From JBBRHQ01 sp963725315 (GTDB lineage Bacteria; Actinomycetota; Thermoleophilia; Solirubrobacterales; 70-9): a DNA stretch of 64,000 nt. The DNA lies in NCBI GenBank assembly GCA_963725315.1, contig CAVRYA010000001.1, forward strand, positions 1-64,000, read 5' to 3'. Made by a program: the position numbers and the translations under genes. Below the pieces are notes generated by a model, which saw only the letters and a program-made list of their open reading frames with translations, made no database searches and was not told the origin of the DNA. Shown here piece by piece: positions 1 through 9,357 of this stretch (positions are counted from its first letter, which is position 1; every line of letters starts with the position of its first letter).

Positions 1-1225
1 GTCGCCGCCGGCACGGTGGTCGCCGGGTGCCGGGCCGAGGGCGAACTCCGCCCGGGGCGGTGCGCTCGCCGCGCCGACCGGCACCCGCCTCCCGTTCCAC
101 GGTCCCCACCAGGCCGGCATCGTCACCCCGGTGCCGGCCGCCGGCGTGGTGTCCGTGTTCGACGTCGTGGCCGGCGATCGCGGCGCGCTGGTCACCTCCT
201 TGCAGGACCTGACGACGGTGGCCCGGCGGCTGGCCGAGGGCGAGGTCGACGCGCCGCTCGACGCCCTCAAGCCGCCGACCGACAACCTCATGCTCGGCAC
301 CGACCGCCGCCGCCGGACGACGGTCCGACGATCACCGTGGGGTCGGTGCCTCGCTGTTCGACGACCGCTACGGCTTCGCTGGCCAGCGGCCGACGCCGCT
401 CGTGGCGAGATGCCGAATTTCCCCAACGGCCAGCTGGCGTCCGGCTCGCAGCGCACGGGGACCTCGTCGTGCAGATCTGCGCGGGGCACCCACGAGACCT
501 GCGTCCACGCCGGCTGCGGCGGCTGATGCGGGTGAGCCGCGACTCGCTGGACGCTGCGCTGGATGGTGCGCGGGTTCGAGGAGCCGAACACCCTCGGTCC
601 CGGCCGGACCTCGAGCGCGCAAGCTGCTGCGGCTTCAAGGACGGGACGGCCAACCTCGATCCCGACCGACCCCGGCCGTGGCAGCGTCGACCTCGTCTGG
701 GTTCACCGCCGGCGACGGCGAGCCGGCGTGGGCCACGGGCGGCTCTACCTGTGGTGCGGGTCATCCGAACCGGGTGGAGTTCTGGATCGGACCCCGCGCT
801 GCGGACACGCAGGAGACGATCATCGGCCGGTACAAGGACACCGGCGTGCTCCTCGGCGCGGCCGGTTCGAGACCGACGTCCCGGGGTACGCACGCCGATC
901 CCGAAGGGCGAGGCCACGTTCCGGCTGGACCGGCCACATCCGCCTGGCCAATCCGCGGACGCCCGGAGACCGCGGAGAATCGGATCCTGCGCCGCGTGGC
1001 TACACCTACTCCGCTCGGCTTCGACCCGGCCGCGCCAGTTCGACCAGGGCCTGATGTTCAGTGCTTTCCAGCGGAACCTGCAGGCCGGGTTCGTCGCCGG
1101 TCCAGGACCCGACTGAACGGCGAGGCGCTGAAGGAGTACATCACCCCGTCGGCGGTGGCTTCTTCTTCGCCCTCCCCGGCGTCCGCGACGCCCAGGACTG
1201 GTACGGCCGCGCCCTGCTGGCCTGA
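1..1225 (+). CDS. Dyp-type peroxidase (5' partial, several frameshifts)
   Basis: Haem peroxidase of the DyP/EfeB type, normally exported by the Tat pathway and acting outside the membrane. Pieces of one protein lie in different plus frames: FHGPHQAGIVTP at ~95-130, VVSVFDVVAGDRGALVTSL at ~150-205, LRRLMRVSRDSL at ~520-550, then the family's haem-site GxxDG motif as GFKDGTANLDP at ~630-660, and EFW, ETIIGRYKDTG and FDQGLMFSAFQRNLQAGF towards the C-terminus, ending ...WYGRALLA at the TGA 1223-1225. The N-terminus and any Tat signal are cut by the window edge; the first readable codons (AAGTVVAG) look like the end of such a signal. At least five frame changes are needed, so this is either a pseudogene or error-rich sequence; the latter is favoured because neighbours show the same damage. 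Confidence 0.85.
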
Positions 1226-1237
1226 GCCCGGCTCGGC

Positions 1238-1758
1238 TCAGGCGGTGACCGCCTTGACGATCTCGTCGACGGCGGCGTCGGCGTAGTCACGACCTCTTCG
1301 TCGGTCCGGTCCTGGATCGGGTGGGGCACGAAGACCCGGGCACGGGGACAGCCCAACGCCGTCGCCTGCGCCTCGGCGCCGTCGATGAACTCCGCGGTCG
1401 CGACGAAGACCCTGGGCACGCCCCGGGCCTCGAGATCGCTGATGTCGTGCACACTGCACGACGTGCAGCTCCCTCAATCGGCGAGTGCCTCTATCACCAC
1501 GTCGCACTGCGTGGCGATCTCGTGGCGGAGGTCGACGGGCGCGGGCTTGGTGAATGTGGGCTTGGCGAATCGCTCGACGCGAGGGCCCCGACGCTCGTGA
1601 GGCGCTCCTCGATCCGGTCGAGGAAGACGTTGCCCCGGGGCTTGGAGATGTCGAGCAGGCCGACGACGTGCCGCTCAAGCGACGGGGGCACGGGCAGGAG
1701 CTGCGCTTCGCGACGACGCTCTCGTCGGTGGGGTCGAGGAGGATCCGGTCATCGTCAT
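1238..1758 (-). CDS. UGSC-family selenoprotein (in-frame TGA = Sec)
   Basis: Small redox-type protein of the UGSC (seleno)protein family. On the minus strand the codons read A-L-A-D-TGA-G-S-C-T-S-C-S-V-H-D-I, with the TGA at 1474-1476 exactly where the family has selenocysteine (U-G-S-C). Downstream the same frame continues through SDLEARGVPRVFVATAEF, EAQATALGCP and ends VDEIVKAVTA at 1238-1240 after one frameshift near 1285. A hairpin (CTGCAC-GTC-GTGCAG, 1454-1468) starts five bases after the TGA and could be part of a bacterial SECIS. The N-terminal part, with ERHVVGLLDISKPRGNVFLDRIEE, is also frameshifted. The start ATG (1756-1758) overlaps the stop of the preceding gene as ATGA, implying translational coupling. 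The exact reaction is not known to me. Confidence 0.82.
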
Positions 1759-3216
1759 CTACCTTCCTGCGTCACGGCGATCGTCCGGGTGACCGGCTGG
1801 CTGCCGATCGCGCCGTTGGCCCAGCCCCCGATGATGGCAGAGAACAGACCGGCCCTTCCTCCGGCGTGGACGAGCAGGAGGCCGCCCTGGCGCGGAACTT
1901 GGGCAGGGTGGCGTCGGCGAAGGCGTTCGGCACGCCCTCGGCCATGCCGCCCGCGCCGTGCACGAGCTCGGTGCCGGGCCGGGCCGTGCGCTCGTTGATC
2001 TCCCGGACGACCCGCTCACGGTCCCAGCCCGCGTCGGCGAACACCCGGGCGTGCTCCGGTCCGACGACGAGGACGGCGTCGAAGCCGCAGCACGAGCTTG
2101 GGGTGGTGCACGGCCCGTGCGCACTCGGCGAAGGTGGTGGCCAGGGCGTCGGGGTCGCGAGCCTTCTGGTCGACGATGCACCGCGGGCCCTTCGCCCGCG
2201 AACACGGTGACCGGTCCTGGCCAGCCGGCACGCCGCGGGACTCCGCCAGCGAGGTCCACGGTGAGTCCACCTCGTCCTCGGCGAAGCAGAAGCTCAGCTT
2301 GCCCGGGTTCCCGTGGGTGGCCCGGTCGACCCCGCCGGGCCGGCCACCACCCACGTTGCGGATGACCAGCTGGAGGGCCCGACCGATCGTGAGGTTGGCC
2401 CGGTTGCCCTGGCCGAGCACGTTGCCGCCGCTGCTCATCCCGATGGCGACCGTGCCCGGACCGTTGGCGATGATGACGGGACCGACCGGCATCGTCGTGG
2501 CCAGCACCCCGTGCATGTTGAACTCGTCGTTGCACACCGCCTCGACGGCGGCCAGGACCCAGGGCAGGTACTCGGGCCGGCAGCCGGCCATGACGGCGTT
2601 GATGGCCACCTTCTCCACGGTGAGGTCGATCAGGTCGGGCGGGACCACGGCGACCACCTCGTCCGGCGTGCGGGTGGTGCCGGACAGCATCCGCAAGACC
2701 CGGGCCTCGGTGGGCGGCACGACGGGCAGCCCGTCGGTCCAGCCCCGGTCGTAGAGCGCCTCGACCTCGTCCTCCAGCTCGGCCAGCTCGACCCTTCGGG
2801 CGCGCAGGACCGAGCCGCCGAAGCGCACAGCCAGCTCGTCGGTCAGGTTCGGATCGACCGACAGCGAACCGCAGCCCGGCCGCATGGCCGGCAGGTCGGG
2901 GCCCAGCCCGGTCCGGCCGGTCAGCTCCTCCCACGCGGCGCGGCTCCAGCCCACGGTCCGGTCGCGCTCCTCGCCGTCGCTGATCCGGAGGAGGGTGGGG
3001 ACCGTCTCGATGTCGTGGTGCCAGGAGACGGCAAGGTCGGCGTCGTCGCGCGGGTCGAGCGCGGCGAAGGGCGACAGGTCGTCCTGCACGTAGACCGTGA
3101 GCGGCTCGGGCCCGCGGGCCAGCTCGACCAGGACGGGGACTACGGTCAGGCAGGTCGCGGCAATCCCGCTTCACGACCGCGACGAGGCCGTCGGGCAGGG
3201 GCGGGCGATCGCTCAC
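1755..3216 (-). CDS. Thioredoxin-like / UGSC-partner protein (frameshifted)
   Basis: Companion of the UGSC selenoprotein in a minus-strand operon. The N-terminus reads DGLVAVVKRDC and, after removing one extra base near 3170, gives DCPTCLTVVPVLVELARG, a thioredoxin-like strand-CxxC-helix. The remainder (residues ~110-470) is a long conserved domain with GWTDGLPVVPPTEARV, VEKVAINAVMAGCRPEYL, NDEFNMHGVLATTMPVGP, GMSSGGNVLGQGNRANLTIG, RATHGNPGKLSFCFAEDE, and a C-terminal IIGGWANGAIGSQPVTRTIA. Start is GTG 3214-3216, which overlaps the hydrolase stop (GTGA); the stop TGA 1755-1757 overlaps the selenoprotein start. Context suggests a shared redox role with the Sec protein. At least three frameshifts are needed to restore it. 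Function beyond the fold is inference. Confidence 0.7.
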
Positions 3217-4095
3217 GACGCCAGGAACCCGACGACGCGGCGGTTGACCTCAGCGGGCTGCTCGAGGTGGAGGAAGTGGCCGCCGCCGTCGACGATCTCG
3301 ACCGTGACGTTGTCGGGCACCATCGTCCGGCGCTGCTCTCGGCCACCTCGACGCCGATGCAGCCGTCGCCGGCGCCGTGGAGGTAGAGGAGGGGCTGCGG
3401 CGGGACGTCCTGGGTGGCCTGTTGCACCGCGTCGAGCGCCGGGTCCTTCTTGCCGTCACCCAGGCGGGCCCGGTAGTAGCCGACGGCGGCGGCCAGGTGG
3501 GCCGGATCCCGCAGCGAAGGCTTCAGCAGCGCCAGCTCCTCGGCGGCGTCGAAGCCCGGCGACCAGTCGCGCCAGAGCATGTCGATGAACGCGAGGTCGT
3601 CGGCTCCGACGAGCAGATCGGCCAACGGGTGCTGGAAGAAGAACATGTACCAGGACCGCTTGACCTGGGCCAGGTTCGTCACGAAGGCGTGGGCCAGCGC
3701 GCCCCCGGGCGGGACGGCCATGGCGACGACGCGGCGCCAGCGGTCGGGTGCGTGCCCGGCCGCGCCGTAGACGGTCGAGCGCGCCCCAGTCGTGGCCGAC
3801 GAGCACAGCACGCTCGTCACCACCGAGCGCGTCGTGGAGCGCGATGGCGTCCATGCTCAGCGCCCCCGATTGGAGGATGCCGTCATCGGGTACCGCTGAG
3901 GGCGCATACCCTCGTTGGAAGGGGGCCACCGCACGGAAGCCGGCATCGGCCAGGAGCGGAAGGAGGTGTCGCCAGGTGTGGGCCGAGTCGGGAAAGCCGT
4001 GGAAGCACAGGGCGAGGGGACCGTCTCCGCACGCCGAGGTAGTGGAGCTCGACGCCGTGGGCCGTGGCGGCGCCGGTCTCGAAGGCCACGGGCAC
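3213..4095 (-). CDS. Alpha/beta hydrolase, epoxide-hydrolase-like (frameshifted)
   Basis: Cytosolic alpha/beta-hydrolase fold enzyme. Visible in three frames: VAFETGAATAHGVELHYLG at the N-terminus, FHGFPDSAHTWRHLLPLL (oxyanion HGFP motif), FRAVAPFQRGYAPSAVPDD, then LVGHDWGA, the nucleophile elbow with Asp (GHDWG) that epoxide hydrolases and haloalkane dehalogenases use. The cap region includes KRSWYMFFFQHPLAD, and the C-terminal HGADGCIG and GGGHFLHLEQP segments carry the acid and the catalytic His. Start GTG 4093-4095; stop TGA 3213-3215 overlaps the start of the next gene. First gene of the three-gene UGSC operon, so its substrate may be linked to that redox pair; this is inference. Confidence 0.8.
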
Positions 4096-4202
4096 GGGCG
4101 AACCCTACCGACGGCGCGGCAGGTCGTGAGATATGCGTCACGACCAGCGGCACCGTCCGTCCATGCAGAGGTAGCGTGACGTTCAACAGGGGGTCAACCG
4201 AG

Positions 4203-5042
4203 TTGGTCGACATCAGGTTCCATGGAGTCCGCGGATCGACGCCCTGTTCGGGCGAGGCGACGATGCGGTACGGCGGCAACACCTCGTGCGTGTCCATGCG
4301 GTCCGGTGACCAACCGCCGATCGTGTTCGACCTCGGCACGGGGTTGCGCTACTTCGGGGCCAGCTGGCCGAGCGATCGCCCCTTCGTGGGGACCGCGCTC
4401 GCTCACCCACCTCCACTGGGACCACGTCCAGGGCCTGCCCTTCTTCGTCCCGTTGCTGCGCGACGGTGCGCACCTCGACGTGTACGCGCCGCTCGCAGGA
4501 GGACGGACGCAGCGTCCACGAGGCCTTCGACGCGTTCCTCCGCCCGCCCTACTTCCCCGTGACGACTCGAGCACCTCGTCGGCACGGTCAGCTTCCAGGA
4601 TGTGGACGACGACGAGTTCGAGGTCGGCCGGGCCAAGGTCATCTCGCGGTTGATCCCCCACTGCGGACCGACGCTCGGCTACCGGGTCACGTGGGACGGG
4701 GTCACGGTGGCCTACCTGTCCGACCACCAGCAGCCGTCGGACGGCTCCTGCCGGATCGGCCCCGGTGCCCGCGAGCTGTGCGAGGGCGCCGACCTCGTGA
4801 TCCACGACGCCCAGTACACGCCGAGCGAGTTCGCGCGGAAGAGCACGTGGGGTCACTGCACGGTCGAGTACGCGGTGCGGGTCGCGCACGAGTCCGGCGC
4901 CAAGCGGCTCGCGCTGTTCCACCACGACCCCTTGCGCGATGACGACACCCTCGACGAGCTGGCTCGCGAGACGAAGGAGCTGGCCTCGTGCCTCAACCTC
5001 GAGGTGATGGTGGCCGCGGAGGGCTCCACCGTCTCGCTGTAG
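4203..5042 (+). CDS. MBL-fold metal-dependent hydrolase
   Basis: Metallo-beta-lactamase-fold phosphodiesterase/hydrolase, about 270 residues. The N-terminus VDIRFHGVRGSTPCSGEA is typical of the cyclic-nucleotide/PhnP-like branch; the metal site THLHWDHVQGLPFF (HxHxDH) lies at ~4400-4445, and later ligands are in YLSDHQQP, VIHDAQY and the closing LALFHHDP. TTG at 4203-4205 is the likely start because AGGGGG (4189-4193) is spaced correctly and no ATG or GTG fits. Two to three single-base frameshifts lie between 4390 and 4600; the last 146 residues are intact to TAG 5042. Divergent from the hydrolase operon. The substrate cannot be told. Confidence 0.8.
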
Positions 5043-5483
5043 CTTCGTCGCCGCCCTCCGCTGCGCTTCGGTCGGCTCCTACTCGCTTCGCTCGGCAATG
5101 CCTCGGGTCGCGGCTGCGGTGCGCCGGGCGAGCCGGACGCACCGGGTCGGGGTTCTTCGTCGCCGCCCTCCGCTGCGCTTCGGTCGGCTCCTACTCGCTT
5201 CGCTCGGCAATGCCTCGGGTCGCGCTGCGGTGCGCCTGCCGAGCCGGACGCACCGGGTCCGGGGTTCTTCGTCGCCGCCCTCCGCTGCGCTTCGGGCTCG
5301 GCTCCTACTCGCTTCGCTCGGCAATGCCTCGGGTCGCGCTGCGGTGCGCCTGCCGAGCCGGACGCACCGGTCTGGGTTCTTCGTCGCCGCCCTGCGCTGC
5401 GCTTGGTCGGCTCCTACTCGCTTCGCTCGGCAATGCCTCGGGTCGCGCTGCGGTGCGCCTGCCGAGCCGGACGCACCGGGCGA
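5043..5483 (+). repeat. Tandem repeat, four ~112-bp units, after prs
   Basis: Four head-to-tail copies begin with CTTCGTCGCCGCCCT at about 5043, 5155, 5267 and 5379. Each contains GGCTCCTACTCGCTTCGCTC, GGCAATGCCTCGGGTCGC and GAGCCGGACGCACCGG, rich in small hairpins. Units differ by a few single bases. They fill the space between the MBL gene stop and the prs stop and belong to no gene; plus-strand open frames through them are artefacts of the repeat. Confidence 0.9.
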
Positions 5484-5493
5484 CCCGCCGGGC

Positions 5494-6487
5494 TCAGGCC
5501 TGGTTCTCGCCGCCGAAGATCTCGCTGACGCTGGTGTCGTCGAACACCGCGGCCAGCGCGTCGGCGATGATCGGCGCCACCGACAGGACCTCGATCTTGT
5601 CGAGCTGCTTCTCGGGCGGGAGCGGCAGGGTGTTGGTCATCACGACGCGGCTGATGGGGGCGTTCTTCAACCGGTCGATGGCCGGGCCGGACAGCACGCC
5701 GTGGGTGGCCATGGCCCACACCTCGGTCGCGCCCCCGCTCGAGGAGGATCTCGGCCGCGGAGGCGATGGTTGACGCGGTGTCGATCATGTCGTCGGTGAT
5801 CACGCAGTGCCGGCCATCGACCTCGCCGATGACCTCCTTGGCCACAGCGACGTTGGCCATGCCCTTGGGTCGCCGCTTGTTGACGAAGGCGAGGTCGGCG
5901 TTGAGGTCGCCGAGGTGCTGGGCGAAGCGCTCCGCCACCTTCACCCGGCCGGCGTCGGGGGCGATGATGACGACGCCGGGATCGCAGTGCTCGCGCATGT
6001 ACCCCTCGAGGACGGGCATGGCGGTGAGGTGGTCGACCGGACCGTCGAAGAAGCCCTGGATCTGCCCGGAGTGGAGGTCGACGCTGACCATGCGCTTGGC
6101 CCCCGCGGCCTTGAAGAGATCGGCGACGAGGCGGGCCGTGATGGGCTCGCGGCCCTCGGCCTTGCGGTCCTGACGGCCGTAGCCGTAGAAGGGGCAGACC
6201 GCGGTGATGCGCTTGGCCGACGCGCGGTACGCGGCGTCGATCATGATCAGCTGCTCCATGATCGAGTCGTTGATGGAGCGCCCGTCGCAGCCGTAGTGCG
6301 TCTGCATGATGAAGACGTCGGTGCCGCGCACGCTCTCCGCGAAGCGGGGCCGCACCTCGCCGTTGGCGAACTCCACCAGGTTGGCGTCGCCGAGCTCGAC
6401 GCCGAGGTGGTCGGCGATCTCTTCGGCCAGTGCGAGGTGGGTCCGGCCCGAGTAGAGGGCCATCCGCTTCGTCGTGACGCGTTCCAT
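5494..6487 (-). CDS. prs: Ribose-phosphate pyrophosphokinase (one frameshift)
   Basis: Makes PRPP from ribose-5-phosphate and ATP for purine, pyrimidine, His and Trp synthesis; cytosolic. Starts MERVTTKRMALYSG; contains NGEVRPRFAESVRGTDVFIM, the regulatory-flexible segment FYGYGRQDRKAEGREPITA, the VDLHSGQIQGFF motif, and the PRPP loop as VITDDMIDTASTIASA. The reading frame breaks at a run of five C near 5732 and resumes as EVWAMATHGVLSGPAIDRL to SEIFGGENQA (stop 5494). Corrected length is about 331 residues, normal for the family. Its ATG abuts the glmU stop with no gap, the usual glmU-prs order in actinobacteria. Confidence 0.93.
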
Positions 6488-7594
6488 CTACTCCCGGGCC
6501 TCCGCTCGCCGACCGGTGCCAGTGTAGAAGGCGCCGGTGACGGTGTCGGACCGGAGGACGGTGCCCGGTTCCAGCACGGCGTAGGGACCGACGTGCGAGC
6601 GGGCGCCGACGGTGCTCTCCCGCACCACTGCGTGCTCGACGACCGCGCCGTCGCCGATGCGGCTGTCCACGACACGGCTGTCCGGGCCGATCTCGCAGCC
6701 GTCCCCCACGACCGTGGCTCCCTGCAGGATCGTGCCGGGGTAGAGGGTCACGTCGCGCCCGAGCCGCACGGTCGCGTCGATGAAGGTCTGGCGGGGATCG
6801 AGCATCGTCACCCCTTCGAGCAGCCACGCCCGGTTGATGCGGCGGCGGAGCTCCCGCTCGGCCAGCGCCAGCTGCCAGCGGTCGTTGACGCCCTGCACCT
6901 GCTCGGAGTCGTCGATCGTGAAGGCGTCGACGCCGTGGCCCGTGTCGTGGAGGACGGCGATGACGTCGGTCAGGTAGTACTCGCCCTGGGTGTTGTCGGG
7001 GGAGACCCGCCGGAGGGCAGGGCCGAGCAGGTCGCGCCGGAAGCAGTAGATGGAGGTGTTGACCTCCTGGATGGCCCGCTCCTCCGGGGTGGCGTCGGCC
7101 TCCTCGACCACCCTGGCGATGAGCCCGTGCTTGTTGCGGACCAACCGTCCGTAGCCCGTGGGCTCGCCCATGTGCGCGGCGAGGATCGTGGCGCCGTGGC
7201 CCCCGGCCTCGTGGAAGGCGACCAGGCGGGCGAGCGTCTCGGGCCGCAGCAGCGGTGTGTCGCCGGGGACGATGAGGACGGTCGAGGTGTCGTCCAGGTC
7301 GTCGTCGGCGAACGCGGTCATGCCGACCATCACCGCGTCGCCCGTGCCCCGCTGGACGCGCTGCTCCATGAAGGCGACATGCAGGCTAGGAGGGCAGTCG
7401 GCCTGGACCCGTTGGGTGACGCGCTGCGCGCCGTGGCCGACCACGACGACGGTGCGCTCGATGTCGAGGCCCTCGAGAGCGTGCAGGACGTGCACCACCA
7501 TCGGGCGGCCGCAGATGACGTGGAGGGGCTTCGGACGTTCGGACCGCATGCGCGTGCCCTGGCCCGCCGCCAAGACGATCGCAGAGATGCTCAC
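6488..7594 (-). CDS. glmU: GlmU-type UDP-GlcNAc pyrophosphorylase, short C-terminus
   Basis: Uridylyltransferase step of UDP-GlcNAc synthesis for peptidoglycan. The N-terminal Rossmann-like domain is complete and unbroken: IVLAAGQGTRMRSERPKPLH (G-x-G-T-x-M-x-S and Lys), QRGTGDAVM, PGDTPLLRPETL, EVNTSIYCF. From residue ~250 a left-handed beta-helix begins (DPRQTFIDATVRLGRDVTLYPG), but the protein stops at residue 368, whereas bifunctional GlmU is ~450-480. The acetyltransferase active-site part of the helix is absent. No frameshift is evident at the end (TGTGRRAEARE then TAG). Either the acetyltransferase activity is supplied elsewhere or the tail was lost. Confidence 0.88.
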   Translation of the reverse strand: MSISAIVLAAGQGTRMRSERPKPLHVICGRPMVVHVLHALEGLDIERTVVVVGHGAQRVTQRVQADCPPSLHVAFMEQRVQRGTGDAVMVGMTAFADDDLDDTSTVLIVPGDTPLLRPETLARLVAFHEAGGHGATILAAHMGEPTGYGRLVRNKHGLIARVVEEADATPEERAIQEVNTSIYCFRRDLLGPALRRVSPDNTQGEYYLTDVIAVLHDTGHGVDAFTIDDSEQVQGVNDRWQLALAERELRRRINRAWLLEGVTMLDPRQTFIDATVRLGRDVTLYPGTILQGATVVGDGCEIGPDSRVVDSRIGDGAVVEHAVVRESTVGARSHVGPYAVLEPGTVLRSDTVTGAFYTGTGRRAEARE

Positions 7595-7703
7595 GCCAAC
7601 GTTCTAGCGCCGTCCACCGGCGGAGGGGCGGTTGAGCCCGCTGTGCAGGGCAGGAGCAGCCCGTCGTGGCGGCAGTTGTGACGCGGATGACGGACGCCGC
7701 CGC

Positions 7704-8705
7704 TCACTGCGGTGGCGGCTCGCCCCCGCGCCGACCCATGCGGCTGCGCAGGGCGCGCTGGACGATCGTGCGGCGCTGGTCGGTCGGCTGGTCGGTGAGC
7801 GGCCCCTGGCTCACCGGCGTCACCCGGGCCTGCACGTCGAGCAGGTAGTGGACGACCGCGTTCCAGGGCACCACGGCACCGGCGCCGACCGCGTCGCTCC
7901 CCCGCAGTGGGCCGCCGAGGGTCTCGACGACGCCGCGTGCGATGGCGAGGCTGTTGGCGTCCTGGAGCACGACGTGCACGGCGTCGCCCTCGACGCGAAC
8001 CTCCATCGCCCGGGCTGCGGCCTCCTCCGGCACCACGTCGGCCGTGCCCTCCACCCCCACCTCGTCGAGCGCGGCGGCGAGGGCGTCGGCGTCGACGCCC
8101 ACCGCGGCCAGCGCCTTGGCGGCGGCGGTGTCGTCCGACCGGGCCAGCGCCTCGAGCAGGTGCTGCGTGCCGACCGCGCCGCCACCGGCCAGGTCCTCGG
8201 CCGCGGCCAGCACCTGGCCGGCGCCCGGCGTGCGCTCGTGCCCCTCCGCCGATCCGGACCGCTCGTTGGGTGGCCGGCCCTGCTCGGCCGCCACCGCGGC
8301 GCGCACCCGGTCGAGGTTCCCGGCCCGCTTGACGAGGATCTGCGCGGCGACGCCCTGTCCCTCGCGCACCAGGCCGAGGAGGATGTGCTCGGTGCCGATG
8401 TAGCTCTGCTTCATCTGGAGCGCCTCGCGCAGCGAGAGCTCGAGGACCTTCTTGGCCCGCGGCGTGAAGGGGATGTGGCCGACCGGGCTCCCGTGGCCCC
8501 GCCCGATGATCGCCTCGACGTCGCTGCGGACACCGCTCAGCCCGATGCCGAGGAAGCGCAGCGCCCGCCCGGCCGTGCTGTCCGGCTCGCAGAGCAGGCC
8601 GAGGAGGACGTGCTCGGTGCCGATGTGCGCGTGGTTCAGCCGGCGGGCCTCCTCCTGCGCGAAGACGACGGTGGAGCGGGCCGAGGAGGAGAACCGTTCG
8701 AACAC
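7704..8705 (-). CDS. Clp N-domain protein without ATPase
   Basis: A 333-residue protein with two copies of the Clp repeat N domain: FSSSARSTVVFAQEEARRLN with HIGTEHVLLGLL, then FTPRAKKVLELSLREALQMK with YIGTEHILLGLVREG, as at the start of ClpC. A third, weaker segment (VGTQHLLEALARSDD) follows near residue 180. No AAA+ Walker motifs follow, so it may act as an adaptor or decoy for Clp protease substrates (inference). The C-terminal ~100 residues (VRVEGDAVHVVLQDANSLAI) are unassigned. Starts at GTG 8705, divergent from the HTH gene at 8758 with only 52 bp between them. Confidence 0.8.
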   Translation of the reverse strand: MFERFSSSARSTVVFAQEEARRLNHAHIGTEHVLLGLLCEPDSTAGRALRFLGIGLSGVRSDVEAIIGRGHGSPVGHIPFTPRAKKVLELSLREALQMKQSYIGTEHILLGLVREGQGVAAQILVKRAGNLDRVRAAVAAEQGRPPNERSGSAEGHERTPGAGQVLAAAEDLAGGGAVGTQHLLEALARSDDTAAAKALAAVGVDADALAAALDEVGVEGTADVVPEEAAARAMEVRVEGDAVHVVLQDANSLAIARGVVETLGGPLRGSDAVGAGAVVPWNAVVHYLLDVQARVTPVSQGPLTDQPTDQRRTIVQRALRSRMGRRGGEPPPQ

Positions 8706-8744
8706 GATGCCAGCGTCGCGCCCCTGTCAATGCACTGGCAATGA

Positions 8745-8750
8745 TAGGGT
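8745..8750 (+). promoter_or_regulatory. Likely leaderless -10 element
   Basis: TAGGGT sits 7 bases before the GTG at 8758, the spacing expected for a leaderless transcript with a TANNNT -10 box, common in actinobacteria. Inference from spacing only. Confidence 0.4.
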
Positions 8751-8757
8751 CACGACG

Positions 8758-9209
8758 GTGACCTCGTGGGAGGACCGGCTGACGCGGTGGAAGGCCGAGG
8801 TCGAGCTCTTCGCCCAGCTCGACGACCTGCCGTGGGTGCCCCTGGCCGTCGCCGAGGCCGAGACCGGCGCCTCCCGCTCGGCCCTCCGCTCCTGGTACCG
8901 GAGCGGCCAGCTGCCGTCCCGGCTGGTCGACGGGCCGAACGGGCCCGAGCGCCTCGTCCCGCTGGACGCCGTGGTCGAGCGGGCCGCCCGCTCGCCCCGC
9001 ATCCAACGCCGCGCCGAGCGGGGCATCAGCCTCGAGGCGCAGGTGGCGCTCCTGTCCCATCGCCTCGACCAGCTCGAGCGGCGCTTCGCCGCGCTGCGGC
9101 GGCGGCCGGTCCGAGCCGGCCGACCCCGGCCGCCGTCCGCGGCCGCCGCCGGGCGCCGCCCGGGGCTGCCGCCCGCGGGGCCGCCGCCGCCAGGCCGCCG
9201 CCCTCCTGA
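8758..9209 (+). CDS. MerR-like helix-turn-helix protein
   Basis: Begins VTSWEDRLTRWKAEVELFAQ and has a winged-helix-like segment, WVPLAVAEAETGASRSALRSWYRSGQLPSRLVDG, similar to MerR/excisionase DNA-binding heads, then a heptad-like stretch (EAQVALLSHRLDQLERRFAALR) able to form a coiled coil. The tail is low-complexity Pro/Ala/Arg. The GTG frame itself runs to 9348, but a one-base shift in the Pro-rich tail would end it at the TGA 9207-9209, just where an inverted repeat begins, and I prefer that end. It could regulate the divergent Clp-N gene; not proven. Confidence 0.55.
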
Positions 9210-9264
9210 GCGTTCTGGTCGCGGAATTGCACCGCTGAGGGGCAGATTCCTGACCAGAACGCTC
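9208..9264. repeat. Long inverted repeat, REP-like or terminator
   Basis: Arms GAGCGTTCTGGTC (9208-9220) and GACCAGAACGCTC (9252-9264) are perfect complements of 13 bases, and an inner GGAAT/ATTCC pair extends them. It lies directly after the HTH gene stop. It could terminate transcription, or be a dispersed palindromic repeat of this genome. Confidence 0.75.
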
Positions 9265-9357
9265 GTGACGGGGTCGCGCCGCGTGGGCGGGCCGGGCGGC
9301 GGGGCGGCGGGCCGGGGGCCGATGACCGCGGCGACGAGGCGTGGGTAGGCTCCCGGC

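Noticed and set aside
1474..1476. Reading the TGA as an ordinary stop or as a frameshift artefact
   Set aside because: Family residues continue in the same frame on both sides and the TGA falls exactly on the U of the UGSC motif; kept as Sec, though sequencing error cannot be fully excluded in this region.
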